Translations under genes and position numbers: made by a program
Part shown: positions 1 to 9,446 of the stretch, in pieces
Layout of the letters: each line of letters begins with the position of its first letter
Numbering within the stretch: position 1 is the first letter of the stretch
The notes under the pieces: generated by a model
Databases searched by the model: none
Seen by the model: only the letters and a program-made list of their open reading frames with translations
Told to the model about the DNA's origin: nothing
Assembly: GCA_013299045.1 (NCBI GenBank)
Contig: JAAFJX010000027.1
Coordinates: 1-52,744, forward strand
Length of the DNA: 52,744 nucleotides
Origin: Cytophagales bacterium
GTDB taxonomy: Bacteria > Bacteroidota > Bacteroidia > Cytophagales > Bernardetiaceae
Direction of reading: 5' to 3'

Positions 1-3000
1 TTCAAATCTATGTCGTAGTTCCCGTCTGGTGAACCACCACCAAGTTCTATCGTCATCGCCGAATAGTCCGAACCACCGCAGCCGCTCATATCCGTTAATA
101 TGACCGTGTTGATGCTGAGGGAGGTGGAAGTTACCACATAAGGTGCGCCAGTGCTATAAACAAAATCGCAGAATGATAAGCCAGCGACCCCCGTAACTAC
201 TTTACGCAAGGTAATAGAACTGTAAGACCCTGCGGGGATACCTGTTAAGGTTACTTGACTTGCAACTATTGACAAACTGGTGTATTCAAAACTGCCATCA
301 GAGTTTAAATCTGCTGAACAACTGCCCGTCATACCAGGAGTTAGGTCAAGAACCATAGTGCCGCTACCAGCGCAACTGCCGCTAGCCGTGAATGTATGGG
401 ATACGACGGCTGGGCTTTGGCCTATGGCAAGGTTTGCAGCACCATAACGAATGGTATCTATTCCACTAAAGAGGGTTAAACTCACTTTGTAGGCTGTCCC
501 TGTCAGGGAGCTATTGGGAATAATGCAGGCAATCGTTCCTGAACTAGGCGGGGTAACTAAAGTGCCAATGATATTTGCGCCAAATGCAGGAGGTACTCCC
601 AGGTTGCTAGATAATTCTGCCCAGAGCGTTGAGCCTGCCGGTGGGATAAAGCCTGTACCTGCCGCATTGTAGCTTAGCGTGCCGCCTGCACCAGAGCAGA
701 GGGGAGTAGGTGCAAATGTAGTAGGACTTAAGCGATTATACCCTATCGCGACACGCTTAGCAACGCTATCATCAAAAGCAACAGATTCTGTGGCCGAAAA
801 GCCCAGTACAGTAGCGGGCATAGAGGAGTACCAGTTCCCTGAGCCTCTTTGCTGAATAAAAAATTGATTGGGTTCAATAGCGGGTATGGCGGGGTCATCA
901 GTCGCGGCGTTCCAGTTTAGTTTTACCGTTCCATTAACAGTGGTGGTATGACTTATTCTGGCCGTCCAAATGCGTTGTATGTAGTCGCCCCAGAGGGTGG
1001 AAACCGACTCTGCACTTGCATTGGCGATGTGCCCAGCAACAAAATATACAGCTCCCCCCCCCGCATTTGTAAAGTCAAGTGGAAGCAGGTTGTTGCCATC
1101 GCCCACTGGAATTTGGAAAAGAGCGCCACTTGTTCTTTCGGCTATGACCATGCCACTAGGGTCGTCAGATACATCAAAATGACTTGAATCATTAGCGCCG
1201 CTAAAAGATACCGCCGGTCCTAACCTGATGGCCTTATTGGCAAGTATTAGATTTCCGCTTATAAACGTAATTGCACCCACAATCCGAATGTCTTTGTCTA
1301 TGGGTACGTGTGCGCCGGCAGACATCTGCAACAACAGGTTATTGATATTGTCGCCTGAACCAATAGGCCGCAACTCGTGCATAGAGCCAGTGTAAGTGGC
1401 TGTGCCTAAATAGTTGTAATTGACTACTCCTATAATGTCAAATTGAGGGTGTAACAATTTGCCATCAACGCGTATGATAAGACCATCTGAGCCACTAAAA
1501 GGTGCATGAGGCTCAACAATAACCAAGTCGTTATTAATAATACCTTTGGTCATTTCTAATTCATGAAATTTGAATGAAGCCCCAACTAGTGCATCTAAGG
1601 TACATATATCTGTCGCGTTGGGAGTATTGAGCGTGAAGCGAAAGAGGCGAACATGGTTGATGATACTCGTTCTGGCCTTAATGTGTAAGGAGTCAAAATC
1701 CACCATCAGATTTTGACCATAGTCCCCCTCATCTACAAAAAGCGTCCAGGCTTTTGCGGCGAGTACATAAGGAAGACAACAACTTTCTTTAATTCGGTTT
1801 GTAACGTCTTGGAAAGCAGAGCCACTAAGCGCTTCATCAAAACCAGCTATTTGTTTGTGTTGATGCCCGCGGGAAGCTGCTAAGTCTGTTGGGTCTGCCA
1901 ACCAAACCAGTTGTTCTATTGCTGCAGAGGCAGCACCAATGCCGCCCAAGCGCAAAGCGGCAGCGTCTGTGTGGGGGGGGCCTGTTTCTCCAATGCCGCG
2001 TGTGTTAAAATTACAGACTATGGCCCCGGGAGCTGGCGTAGGCGAAGCAGGAGTTCCAAAATCTATTTCTTTCCCAAAAGGATCTGTATTTCTGATGTGG
2101 TTATAAGCAATGATGATGTTTTTAGCTGCATCAAGTGTATGCTGGGCCATGGATAGTGGAACGAGCAATGGCACACCCATAGTACGCTGTATGCTGTTAT
2201 TGGTTATCTCTAAAATAGGATTTGAGCCAAGACCATTGCCTAAATTGAGTAAATTGAGTTCCATGCAAGGCGCATTACTCGTTTCAATATCGCTTTTGGT
2301 GAGCTTGAACTTGTCGCCCGATGCAAACGGACCACACACACTAGTTGCAAACCTAATGCCTATGCTATTTGCGCCACTAGAGCGAATCAGTTGCTCATCA
2401 AAAACATTTTCTTCTTTGTAGTCGCCTATTTCTATGGCAGTCGAATCGTTGTTAAAGAACTCATTTTTAAAAGCATATACACCGTAGCATTTATTTAATT
2501 GCAGACAGACTTTGTCATTGTTTACAAATAAATTATTCTTGATTTCGGAACGGGCATGGTCATTTACCAAGATAATAGCATCTGAGTCAATGTTCTCAAA
2601 ACGGCAGGTTTCTACCACAATATTGGAAAGTGGTGGGCCTGGTGTGCCCAGCCTAATGGCATAGAGAGAAGAGGTAATGCTTTGGAAACGAATGCCTCTG
2701 ATATTGACGTTGGGCTTTGTAATATGCCATTCTGAAGCACCCTGAACAATCGTTTCATAGGAATAACTGAGGCCTACAGGGCTACCATCGATAAAGCCAT
2801 CGACATACTGCCTGCCATGAATGGAGATGTTGTCTATATTGATAACAACACCACCCGTAACGTAAGTGCCAGCATCCATAAAAATAACGTCGCCGGTGGT
2901 AGCCACAGTGAGTGCATAGGATAAAGTAGCATAAGGCGCGGCAGGTGTGCCCAAACCACCACTATCATCGCCCGCAGCAGAACACCAATCTGTTCCACCG

Positions 3001-3089
3001 AAAGCAGCATCATTGACGTAAATATCGGCGGCTTTAGCACCTGTAATCAAGTACAAAAAGAGGCACGTGAGTAGTAATAGTTTTTTCAT
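1..3089 (-). CDS. Large secreted beta-helix/adhesin-like protein, 3' end beyond window
   Basis: The reverse strand is open from the ATG at 3089 to base 1 (1029 codons, no stop), so the C-terminus is missing. It begins with a signal peptide (MKK, then a leucine-rich core ending near AKA). Next comes a region typical of parallel beta-helix surface proteins (YVNDAAFGGTDW..., GTPAAPYATLSYAL, GDVIFMDAGTY), then short helix-like rungs (residues about 90-330, e.g. SEIKNNLFVNND). From about residue 700 it looks like Ig/fibronectin-type repeats with many Gly, Ser and Thr. Proteins of this build in Bacteroidota are usually exported by the T9SS, and the sorting domain would lie outside the window. The gene contains a C8 tract (1973-1980 on the + strand as G) and a G9 tract (1054-1062 as C) and stays in frame through both. 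Ligand and function are unknown. Confidence 0.85.
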   Translation of the reverse strand, partial: MKKLLLLTCLFLYLITGAKAADIYVNDAAFGGTDWCSAAGDDSGGLGTPAAPYATLSYALTVATTGDVIFMDAGTYVTGGVVINIDNISIHGRQYVDGFIDGSPVGLSYSYETIVQGASEWHITKPNVNIRGIRFQSITSSLYAIRLGTPGPPLSNIVVETCRFENIDSDAIILVNDHARSEIKNNLFVNNDKVCLQLNKCYGVYAFKNEFFNNDSTAIEIGDYKEENVFDEQLIRSSGANSIGIRFATSVCGPFASGDKFKLTKSDIETSNAPCMELNLLNLGNGLGSNPILEITNNSIQRTMGVPLLVPLSMAQHTLDAAKNIIIAYNHIRNTDPFGKEIDFGTPASPTPAPGAIVCNFNTRGIGETGPPHTDAAALRLGGIGAASAAIEQLVWLADPTDLAASRGHQHKQIAGFDEALSGSAFQDVTNRIKESCCLPYVLAAKAWTLFVDEGDYGQNLMVDFDSLHIKARTSIINHVRLFRFTLNTPNATDICTLDALVGASFKFHELEMTKGIINNDLVIVEPHAPFSGSDGLIIRVDGKLLHPQFDIIGVVNYNYLGTATYTGSMHELRPIGSGDNINNLLLQMSAGAHVPIDKDIRIVGAITFISGNLILANKAIRLGPAVSFSGANDSSHFDVSDDPSGMVIAERTSGALFQIPVGDGNNLLPLDFTNAGGGAVYFVAGHIANASAESVSTLWGDYIQRIWTARISHTTTVNGTVKLNWNAATDDPAIPAIEPNQFFIQQRGSGNWYSSMPATVLGFSATESVAFDDSVAKRVAIGYNRLSPTTFAPTPLCSGAGGTLSYNAAGTGFIPPAGSTLWAELSSNLGVPPAFGANIIGTLVTPPSSGTIACIIPNSSLTGTAYKVSLTLFSGIDTIRYGAANLAIGQSPAVVSHTFTASGSCAGSGTMVLDLTPGMTGSCSADLNSDGSFEYTSLSIVASQVTLTGIPAGSYSSITLRKVVTGVAGLSFCDFVYSTGAPYVVTSTSLSINTVILTDMSGCGGSDYSAMTIELGGGSPDGNYDIDL

Positions 3090-3305
3090 TTATTCCAGAA
3101 TTTTAGTTTTGGTTAAAGTCGTTAATGGCGTATAGGAGTCTCAATTCAAAAAAGAGAATTAGGAAAGAATTGCCTCAAAAATCATTCCTAACTCGCTCAG
3201 AAAATCGTTTTGTTTTTTTTTTTTGATATTTTATGGCGCGGCAATAAACTTCATACTTTCGCAAAACGCAATGAGTAATTTTAGTACCCAGAGCGATGTT
3301 ACTAC

Positions 3306-3360
3306 AAAAAAAAACAGACGGCATTTGAAAACTTGTTTATTCAAAACGCCGCCTGTTTTA
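3306..3360 (-). terminator. Rho-independent terminator after the amidohydrolase gene
   Basis: On the minus strand an imperfect stem (AAAACAGGCGGC pairing with GCCGTCTGTTTT) with an AT-rich inner arm is followed directly by a run of T. It begins about 20 nt past the stop at 3379. Confidence 0.85.
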
Positions 3361-3378
3361 TACTTTCAATAATTTGGT

Positions 3379-6300
3379 TTAGTGCTTTCCACACGCACAT
3401 TTAACACGCTCAAAGCTCCTTGTGGACTCGTGCCAAGGGAAGTTGTTGTTTTGACCATTCAGTTCCCAGAAAAACTTGCCGCGTTTACGGTCGTTGTTGC
3501 CAATTTCGTTCATGGTTACAGCATCGTACAAACGTCCATTAACCATGGTCATAGCCACATACTCGGAATATTGGATATTTTCCAAAGGGTTTTTGTCCAG
3601 CACAATAAGGTCTGCGAGCTTGTTAGGCTCAATGCTACCAAGTTCTTTGTCCATGTTGATGTATTTTGCACCGTTTATGGTAGCGCATTGGAGCGCTTCC
3701 ATATTGCTCATGCCGCCTTGCGCCAGCATCCACATTTCCCAATGTACGCCTAAGCCTTGCAACTGGCCGTGCCCGCCTACACCTATACACACACCCGCAT
3801 CATGCAATTTTTTGAGGGATTTAGACACCAAAATGTGGCCATTTTCGTATTCGCCTTGCGGAATCATGGTGCGGTGGCGTGCGCGAGCATCTAAAACTGA
3901 ACGCGGCGTAAAGCTCAACAAACGTTGTTTTTCCCAAACGTTGGTGTTCTGATACCAATAATATTCGCCATTCACACCTCCATAGCATACGATAAGGGTA
4001 GGCGCATTGACGGTTTTTGAGGCTGCCCATAGCTTCACTACGTCGTTATAAAGTGGAGCTACAGGTATGTTGTGTTCAATGCTGGTATGGCCGTCCAGAA
4101 TCATCGTCATATTGTGGAAAAAGTGCGAACCTCCCTCAGGATAAACCATCATGCCTAAATTTTTGGCGGCTTTGATGACTTGCTGACGTTGCTCACGGCG
4201 CGGTTGGTTATAACTTTTTACTGAAAAAGCGCCATAGGCCTGTGTGCGGCGCAGAGCGGATTCAGCGTCGCCCAGGTTGTTGATAACAGCCTTAAAATCA
4301 CCGTCCGCACCATAAATGATAGTGCCTGTGGAAAAAATGCGTGGGCCTACCATGGTGCCTGCCTTAATCATTTCGGCTTGCGAAAAAACCATTTCTGAGT
4401 TAGATGAGGGGTCGTGTGTTGCTGTAACGCCATAAGCCAAATTGGCGTAATATTGCCATTGTTTTTGTGGCGAAAGTCCCTGCCTAAACGTACCCAAGTG
4501 CGCGTGTACGTCTATCATGCCTGGCATAATGGTTTTTCCTGCAACATCAATCACTTTGGCATCAGCAGGAATTTGTACGTTGGCTGCCTCACCTACGGCC
4601 TTAATCCGATTATTTTCTACCAAGACCACACCATTTTCAATTACCTGTCTCTGAGCGTTCATGGTAATGATTCTAGCATTTTTGAAAGCAATTAAACCCT
4701 TGGGTGCGTCTGTGGACATATTTAGGCCTACTTTTAACCCTTTTTCATCTGGTTTTGGAAGAGAGTCGGGCGCATTCGGCACAAACTTAAAACAGTCGCT
4801 GATTTTACGGGTAAAATATTCATCGCCGAGCGTCCAGCAAACTGTCTTACTGTCGGGAGTCCAGTGGATATTGATGCCTGCATCGCGGGTAACACGCGTA
4901 ATCGGGAAGTTGGTGTTTTCGGCTGATAGGCTCTGCGCGATGCCAGTTTGTATAAAAGGCGTAATGTAAACTTGGTGCAACTCTCCAAAAGCAAGCCATT
5001 GGTTATCAGGGCTTACAGAGTACTGATTGGCATAAGTGGAGGTATAATGCGTGAGTGGTTCGGTGCCGTCTAGTTTACAACTCTTAAAAGCCTTGTCCAG
5101 CGCACCAAAAAGATAGCCACCCGTCATATAAAAAATACGGTTGCCGTCTTTGTTAAAACTTGGTTTTTCACCCTCTTCAATCACTAAACCTGGCTTAGCG
5201 CCAGCCTTATTTTCCATGACGTAAAGGCCAGGCGCTTTACAATAGGTAAATCCTTGATGGTCGTTACCTTCTTCCTTATGAAAGACAATTTTTTTGCCGT
5301 CTGGCGAAAAGTTTGGCGTACGGAAAATGCCCTTTTCTGTACTGAGAACGGTAGGTTTGGCTTTGGGGTCTTTCCAAGCATATTTGCAAATACTACCATA
5401 TTTTTCGTCGTTCCAAGTAACGTAAACAATTTCGTTGCCATCAGCGGAAAAGTTAGGTTCGGCTTCAAAATCAGTTGTTTGGATAGTCAGGCGGCTGGGA
5501 GTACCATTGGGCAGACTTTTCTTCCAAATATAACCCAGGGCGCTAAAAAGCATGGTTTTGCCATCTGGCGAAGTGGTAGCATGGCGAATAACTTGGGCAT
5601 CAAAATTGGCTTCAAAAGGTTTTTGTTCAAAGCGAACGGCCTCCGTAATGTTATGCTGCGCTTCTGCCTCAAAAGGAATTTCCACCGCATTGAAACTTTT
5701 GGTATCTACTTTCATAATTTTACCTTGTGCCCAGATTACTACGTGCTGGTTATCGGGTAGCCAGTTAAAGCCCGGATAGACCCCAAACAGTGCCCATGCT
5801 TCTTGCTGGTCTTTAGAGAGTTTGTCATAAACAGGATACTCCTCGCCAGTAGCTAAGTTATGTAAGTAAAGCACCGTTTTTTCTTGGACGCGCTTCACAA
5901 ATGCCAACATCTGGCCATTAGGCGATATTTGCGGGCGGAAAGCACCACCTGGGCCTGCAATAAGGTTATCCAAACGCCCTTTTTGTCGGTCAAAACGCCT
6001 GATAACATAAATGAGGGCGTTAGGGTCTTTGTTGTATTGAAAAAAGCCACCGGGATAAAAATCCTCACTGAAATAGAGATAACGCCCATCGGGTGATATA
6101 CTCGGCTCATTGACATCTTGTTGGTCGTTCTTGCGTTTGGTGAGCTGCGTACCGCTACCGCCGCTGAGGTGGTAAAGCCACATTTCGCCCGCACCTGCCG
6201 AGCGCTCAGAGGTAAAGTGCTTACGCGCTACAATGTACTGACCGTCGGGAGTCCAACAAGGGTTGTTAAGCAACCTAAAATTTTCATTGGTAATCGTCTT

Positions 6301-6687
6301 AGCATCAGAGCCGTCGCTATTCATAACCCAAATATTATCGCCACCGCCTGCATCTGAGGTAAAAGCAATTTTTTTGCCGTCTGGACTAAAACGCGGCTGC
6401 ACTTCCCAAGCCGAGCCGCTGCGAAGCAACTTGGCCTTACCGCCTGTAATGGGCATAATGTAAATATCGCCCAGCAAGTCAAAAGTTATTTCCTGACCGT
6501 TAGGGCTTACGTCTAGGTTCATCCACGTACCCTCTTTAGTACTGATGTTCAATTGGTTAGAGGGCATAGATTTGTAAAAATCATTCACTGACCATTTGTC
6601 TGTTTTTTCTTGGGCATACAATGTGCCAAAGACCACACAAAAAGCGCAAAACAAGCCTATTGGCAAAGAACTTTGTAATTTTTTCAT
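3379..6687 (-). CDS. Secreted TolB-type beta-propeller/amidohydrolase fusion protein
   Basis: This 1102-residue protein has a signal peptide (MKKLQSS... ending LYAQE). A long N-terminal half consists of TolB/PD40 propeller blades, recognisable by repeated SPDGKKIAFTSD, SPDGRYLYFSED and FSPDGKKIVFHK motifs (about residues 45-640). The C-terminal half (about 670-1070) is a metal-dependent amidohydrolase: MPGMIDVHAHLG carries the HxH metal pair, SVKSYNQP the probable bridging lysine, and GHTSIEHN a further histidine. The conserved end GSIEPNKLADLIVLDKNPL is also present. The family is widespread in Bacteroidota as 'amidohydrolase/Tol-Pal-like' proteins and probably acts on a peptide or cyclic amide in the periplasm; the substrate cannot be told. 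The usual Asp ligand region reads VGGHGQLQG, as in this subfamily. It stands alone with its own terminator. Confidence 0.9.
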   Translation of the reverse strand: MKKLQSSLPIGLFCAFCVVFGTLYAQEKTDKWSVNDFYKSMPSNQLNISTKEGTWMNLDVSPNGQEITFDLLGDIYIMPITGGKAKLLRSGSAWEVQPRFSPDGKKIAFTSDAGGGDNIWVMNSDGSDAKTITNENFRLLNNPCWTPDGQYIVARKHFTSERSAGAGEMWLYHLSGGSGTQLTKRKNDQQDVNEPSISPDGRYLYFSEDFYPGGFFQYNKDPNALIYVIRRFDRQKGRLDNLIAGPGGAFRPQISPNGQMLAFVKRVQEKTVLYLHNLATGEEYPVYDKLSKDQQEAWALFGVYPGFNWLPDNQHVVIWAQGKIMKVDTKSFNAVEIPFEAEAQHNITEAVRFEQKPFEANFDAQVIRHATTSPDGKTMLFSALGYIWKKSLPNGTPSRLTIQTTDFEAEPNFSADGNEIVYVTWNDEKYGSICKYAWKDPKAKPTVLSTEKGIFRTPNFSPDGKKIVFHKEEGNDHQGFTYCKAPGLYVMENKAGAKPGLVIEEGEKPSFNKDGNRIFYMTGGYLFGALDKAFKSCKLDGTEPLTHYTSTYANQYSVSPDNQWLAFGELHQVYITPFIQTGIAQSLSAENTNFPITRVTRDAGINIHWTPDSKTVCWTLGDEYFTRKISDCFKFVPNAPDSLPKPDEKGLKVGLNMSTDAPKGLIAFKNARIITMNAQRQVIENGVVLVENNRIKAVGEAANVQIPADAKVIDVAGKTIMPGMIDVHAHLGTFRQGLSPQKQWQYYANLAYGVTATHDPSSNSEMVFSQAEMIKAGTMVGPRIFSTGTIIYGADGDFKAVINNLGDAESALRRTQAYGAFSVKSYNQPRREQRQQVIKAAKNLGMMVYPEGGSHFFHNMTMILDGHTSIEHNIPVAPLYNDVVKLWAASKTVNAPTLIVCYGGVNGEYYWYQNTNVWEKQRLLSFTPRSVLDARARHRTMIPQGEYENGHILVSKSLKKLHDAGVCIGVGGHGQLQGLGVHWEMWMLAQGGMSNMEALQCATINGAKYINMDKELGSIEPNKLADLIVLDKNPLENIQYSEYVAMTMVNGRLYDAVTMNEIGNNDRKRGKFFWELNGQNNNFPWHESTRSFERVKCACGKH

Positions 6688-7070
6688 TGAAAAACTATTA
6701 TGGAATAAAGAAACTAAAATGATAGCGTGGTATTATACATCTTGTGTGTTTTGAGTGCGAAAAGTTAGTGTTTGGGGCTGGAGACTTTATAAATGCTTTA
6801 GCATAGTAAAGGCGACCATCTTTGGAAACGTTTAGCTTAGCTAATGGCTTGCAAAATAATATTTTTGTAGAATAAAACAGGATTCAATATGAAAGAATTT
6901 AAATGTCCTTGTGCTCTAGATTTGCTTGCCCAATAGTGTATTCAGAAAAATTTATGTTACTGCTCTTTGAAGAGGGAAATTCAACCTTCTAGGAAGGCAA
7001 AGGAAGATAAGAATTAATAGTCAAAAACTTAACAAAAAGAACTGTGTTCTCAAAACTGGTTTCTTTGCTA
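6688..7070. other. Intergenic region, 383 bp, no gene seen
   Basis: I see no coding frame with recognisable content. It holds the leader of the amidohydrolase gene on one side and a short hairpin beyond the GldH-like gene stop on the other. A small palindrome (CCTTCTAGGAAGG) lies near 6986-6998. Confidence 0.5.
7038..7050 (-). terminator. Weak terminator-like hairpin after the GldH-like gene
   Basis: On the minus strand AGAAC-ACA-GTTCT is followed by TTTTTG, about 20 nt past the stop at 7071. The stem is only 5 bp, so this is tentative. Confidence 0.35.
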
Positions 7071-7541
7071 TTACTTTTTTAGTTCTGCCTTCTTTATCCA
7101 TACGCCTATGCGCCTTATGCCCACGCAGTTTTGAGCAGGCACTAATTCCACTTCGTGTATGCCAATTTCGCTGAACCTGAATTTTTCGACGACCATGTAA
7201 GACAACTCAAAAAAGTCGGAGCCAGAATCGCCTAATCTCATCTTACTGCTATCTAAGAGTGCTAAAGTCAGGTCATAATCTATCCTTTTGCCGCTGGGTG
7301 CTAAAACTGATAAAACCATTGGTGCAACAGGTGTTTCGTGCGTGAGGTCGTGGTGGATATTTACGCCAAAGTTGAACTTAGGAATAGTATCATCTACTTC
7401 AAATTCAAATACTTTAAGCTCATCGGGTGCCCACATTTCAATATTTTTAACATCTTCTAACGTATTAAGTAGGGTAGAATTGCTGCAGGATACAATCAAA
7501 AACAAAATTCCAAGTAGTAGCAAAAGGTTACTTTTTTTCAT
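7071..7541 (-). CDS. gldH: GldH-like gliding motility lipoprotein
   Basis: This is a 156-residue lipoprotein with a type II signal peptide (MKKSNLLLLLGILFLIVSC, lipobox IVSC). The first ATG of the frame is at 7541; a TTG four codons upstream is a weaker choice. After the lipobox the layout follows GldH: an aromatic/acidic stretch (MWAPDELKVFEFEVDDT), a beta-rich centre with PSGKRIDYDLTLALLDSS, and an end FSEIGIHEVELVPAQNCVGIRRIGVWIKK like the family's final strand. GldH is an outer-membrane-linked lipoprotein needed for gliding and type IX secretion in Flavobacterium. Identification rests on pattern and length, not on a profile search. No other gld genes are nearby. A generic DUF lipoprotein is the alternative. 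Confidence 0.7.
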   Translation of the reverse strand: MKKSNLLLLLGILFLIVSCSNSTLLNTLEDVKNIEMWAPDELKVFEFEVDDTIPKFNFGVNIHHDLTHETPVAPMVLSVLAPSGKRIDYDLTLALLDSSKMRLGDSGSDFFELSYMVVEKFRFSEIGIHEVELVPAQNCVGIRRIGVWIKKAELKK

Positions 7542-7668
7542 AAATTCGAGCAAAGTGGATAATGGCTAAAGCCCCAAAGACCATCAACTGTTTGTGGCAA
7601 AAGTAACTATTTTTTAGGTTTCTGCGCTTTGTATCATTTAAAAAAAAATGCCATACTAGTTTCATGCA

Positions 7669-8775
7669 CTATTTCTGTTTTATCTTTCTAGCAAAATCCC
7701 ATACAGCTTGGCAGCAGTCTTCTACAACTGTATCCTCTTCGCTGTATGGCAAGGGCAATGAAAGAAGTGTCTTAGACAACATTTCACTGATAGGAAAATC
7801 TCCTTCTTTATAACCCAAGAAGCGCATGGCTGGCTGTAAATGAGGCGGTGTGGGGTAATGAACCAAGGTGGAAATGCTTTTTTGCGATAAAAAATTTTGT
7901 AATTCACTCCGAAACTTTGTGCGTATAACAAATTGATGATAAGTATGTTGCGCTGATGGGTGCAAAGGTGGCATGATGATATCGAGGCAGCCATCTAGTG
8001 CTTTACGATAGGCTTGGGCGGCTTTCTGTCTAATCGCGATGAGCTTCTCCATGTATTTGAGTTTTACAGACAAAAAAGCAGCCTGTAGCTCATCGAGTCG
8101 GGAATTTACTCCTACTTCTTTGTGCCAATTTTTCTGCACCGAGCCATAATTTCGGAGACTTCTGGCGTGGTCTGCATAGGCCGCCACATCAGTTGTGAGC
8201 GCCCCTGCATCGCCTAAAGCTCCTAAATTTTTGGTGGGATAAAAACTTGTTGCGTTAATCAAGCCCCATGTGCCCGCTTTTTTTCCTAAAAATGTAGCGC
8301 CTTGTGCTTGGGCAAAATCTTCAATAATAGGAACAGAGCCAGCAATGGCCTTCATCGCCTGCATATCAGCCATTTGTCCATACAGATGCACCACCAAGAC
8401 AGCAGCCGTTCGCGGGTTTATATACTTTTGCAAATTTTCAGCTGAGAGGTTATAAGTAACAAGCTCTGGTTCTACAAAAACTGGCTTAGCACCCACAGCC
8501 AGAACCGCATTCAGAGCAGCAATATAGGCATTTGAGGGCAAAATAACTTCGGCGGCGGGCGGTAAGTCCAAACACTTGAGCGAAAGCAATAACGCATCAT
8601 AACCATTACCCACGCCCACGCAATGTATGACACCACAATAAGCAGCAAACTGTTCTTCAAAAGTTTTTAGTTCTGTCCCCAGAATATACCAACCGCTATT
8701 TAAAACACGCAAGAAAGCTGTATTTAACTCCTCTTGAAGTTGCTGATGGTAGTTCTGAAAAGGATATAGTGCCAT
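7669..8775 (-). CDS. DegT/DnrJ/EryC1/StrS-family sugar aminotransferase
   Basis: This is a 368-residue PLP-dependent aminotransferase of the sugar-nucleotide type. SFYPTKNLGALGDAGAL carries the Schiff-base lysine, VGNGYDALLLSLKCL is the N-terminal cofactor loop, and VHLYGQMADMQ and IEDFAQAQGA (Asp that binds the pyridine nitrogen, Gln/His stacking position) are also present. Length is normal for the family. The sequence most resembles enzymes that aminate 3- or 4-keto-6-deoxy sugars on dTDP (FdtB/QdtB type), used for surface polysaccharide or protein glycans; the exact substrate is inferred. It starts 7 nt after pdxH, whose product makes its cofactor. No other sugar genes are adjacent. Confidence 0.88.
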   Translation of the reverse strand: MALYPFQNYHQQLQEELNTAFLRVLNSGWYILGTELKTFEEQFAAYCGVIHCVGVGNGYDALLLSLKCLDLPPAAEVILPSNAYIAALNAVLAVGAKPVFVEPELVTYNLSAENLQKYINPRTAAVLVVHLYGQMADMQAMKAIAGSVPIIEDFAQAQGATFLGKKAGTWGLINATSFYPTKNLGALGDAGALTTDVAAYADHARSLRNYGSVQKNWHKEVGVNSRLDELQAAFLSVKLKYMEKLIAIRQKAAQAYRKALDGCLDIIMPPLHPSAQHTYHQFVIRTKFRSELQNFLSQKSISTLVHYPTPPHLQPAMRFLGYKEGDFPISEMLSKTLLSLPLPYSEEDTVVEDCCQAVWDFARKIKQK

Positions 8776-8782
8776 CTCTACT

Positions 8783-9406
8783 TCAAGGTGCTAAACGGGC
8801 AATCTGCCAAGTATTTGCTTGCGATAGTTCATAAATCAGACGGTCGTGTAGGCGATTGGGGCGGCCCTGCCAAAACTCAAAATAGTTCGGGGTCAGTCTA
8901 AAACCTCCCCAGTGAGCTGGTTTTAAGTTTTCTTCTCCCTTTGAGGCTTCAAAAAAAGCCTCTAGGGCAGCGCGGTCTGCTACCTTTTGGCTTTGTGGCG
9001 AAGCTACTGCACTCATGCGGCTCAAAGCAGGCCGCGAAGCAAAGTAAAGCGCCGACTCCTGCTCACTGGTACGTGCAACAATGCCTTCAATTCGGACTTG
9101 GCGCTCTAATTCTGGCCAAAAAAAGTTCAAACAGGCGTGCGGGTTTTCGGAAAGACTCTGACCCTTTTTACTGAGGTAATTGGTAAAAAAAACCATACCC
9201 ATGCTATCAAAGCCTTTCAGAAGCACAATTCGTGAACTTGGTCTGCCATTCTGAACGGTGGCGAGGTTCATGGCTGTAGGTTCGGGTAGTTGCGCCGAAA
9301 TAGCTTGTTGAAGCCAAATTTGAAACTGCTCGAAAGGCGAAGCATGGAGCGTCTCCTCGAGCAGTTGGTTGTTCGTATAGTCCTTGCGGAGGTCTGCAAT
9401 ATTCAT
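8783..9406 (-). CDS. pdxH: Pyridoxamine/pyridoxine 5'-phosphate oxidase PdxH
   Basis: This 207-residue FMN enzyme oxidises pyridoxine or pyridoxamine 5'-phosphate to PLP in the cytoplasm. Family signatures run through the whole protein: N-terminal MNIADLRKDY, the FMN-binding RPSSRIVLLKGFD, FFTNYLSKKGQ, FFWPELERQVRIEG, and the C-terminal PROSITE-like region PNYFEFWQGRPNRLHDR. Length is typical (about 210-215). It sits between the desaturase (40 nt upstream) and the PLP-dependent aminotransferase (7 nt downstream), so co-transcription is likely. Confidence 0.97.
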   Translation of the reverse strand: MNIADLRKDYTNNQLLEETLHASPFEQFQIWLQQAISAQLPEPTAMNLATVQNGRPSSRIVLLKGFDSMGMVFFTNYLSKKGQSLSENPHACLNFFWPELERQVRIEGIVARTSEQESALYFASRPALSRMSAVASPQSQKVADRAALEAFFEASKGEENLKPAHWGGFRLTPNYFEFWQGRPNRLHDRLIYELSQANTWQIARLAP

Positions 9407-9446
9407 TTCTTACTAGACAAAGCGCTAAGAATGATTTTAGAAAGAA

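Noticed and set aside
2834-3040. Minus-strand frame of 68 codons
   Set aside because: Out of frame with the beta-helix gene that starts at 3089 and covers this position.
3382-3952. Plus-strand frames of 123 and 158 codons
   Set aside because: They are antisense to the amidohydrolase gene, whose motifs are clear, and have no recognisable content.
5254-5760. Plus-strand frame of 168 codons
   Set aside because: Antisense shadow of the propeller part of the amidohydrolase gene; composition mirrors the sense codons.
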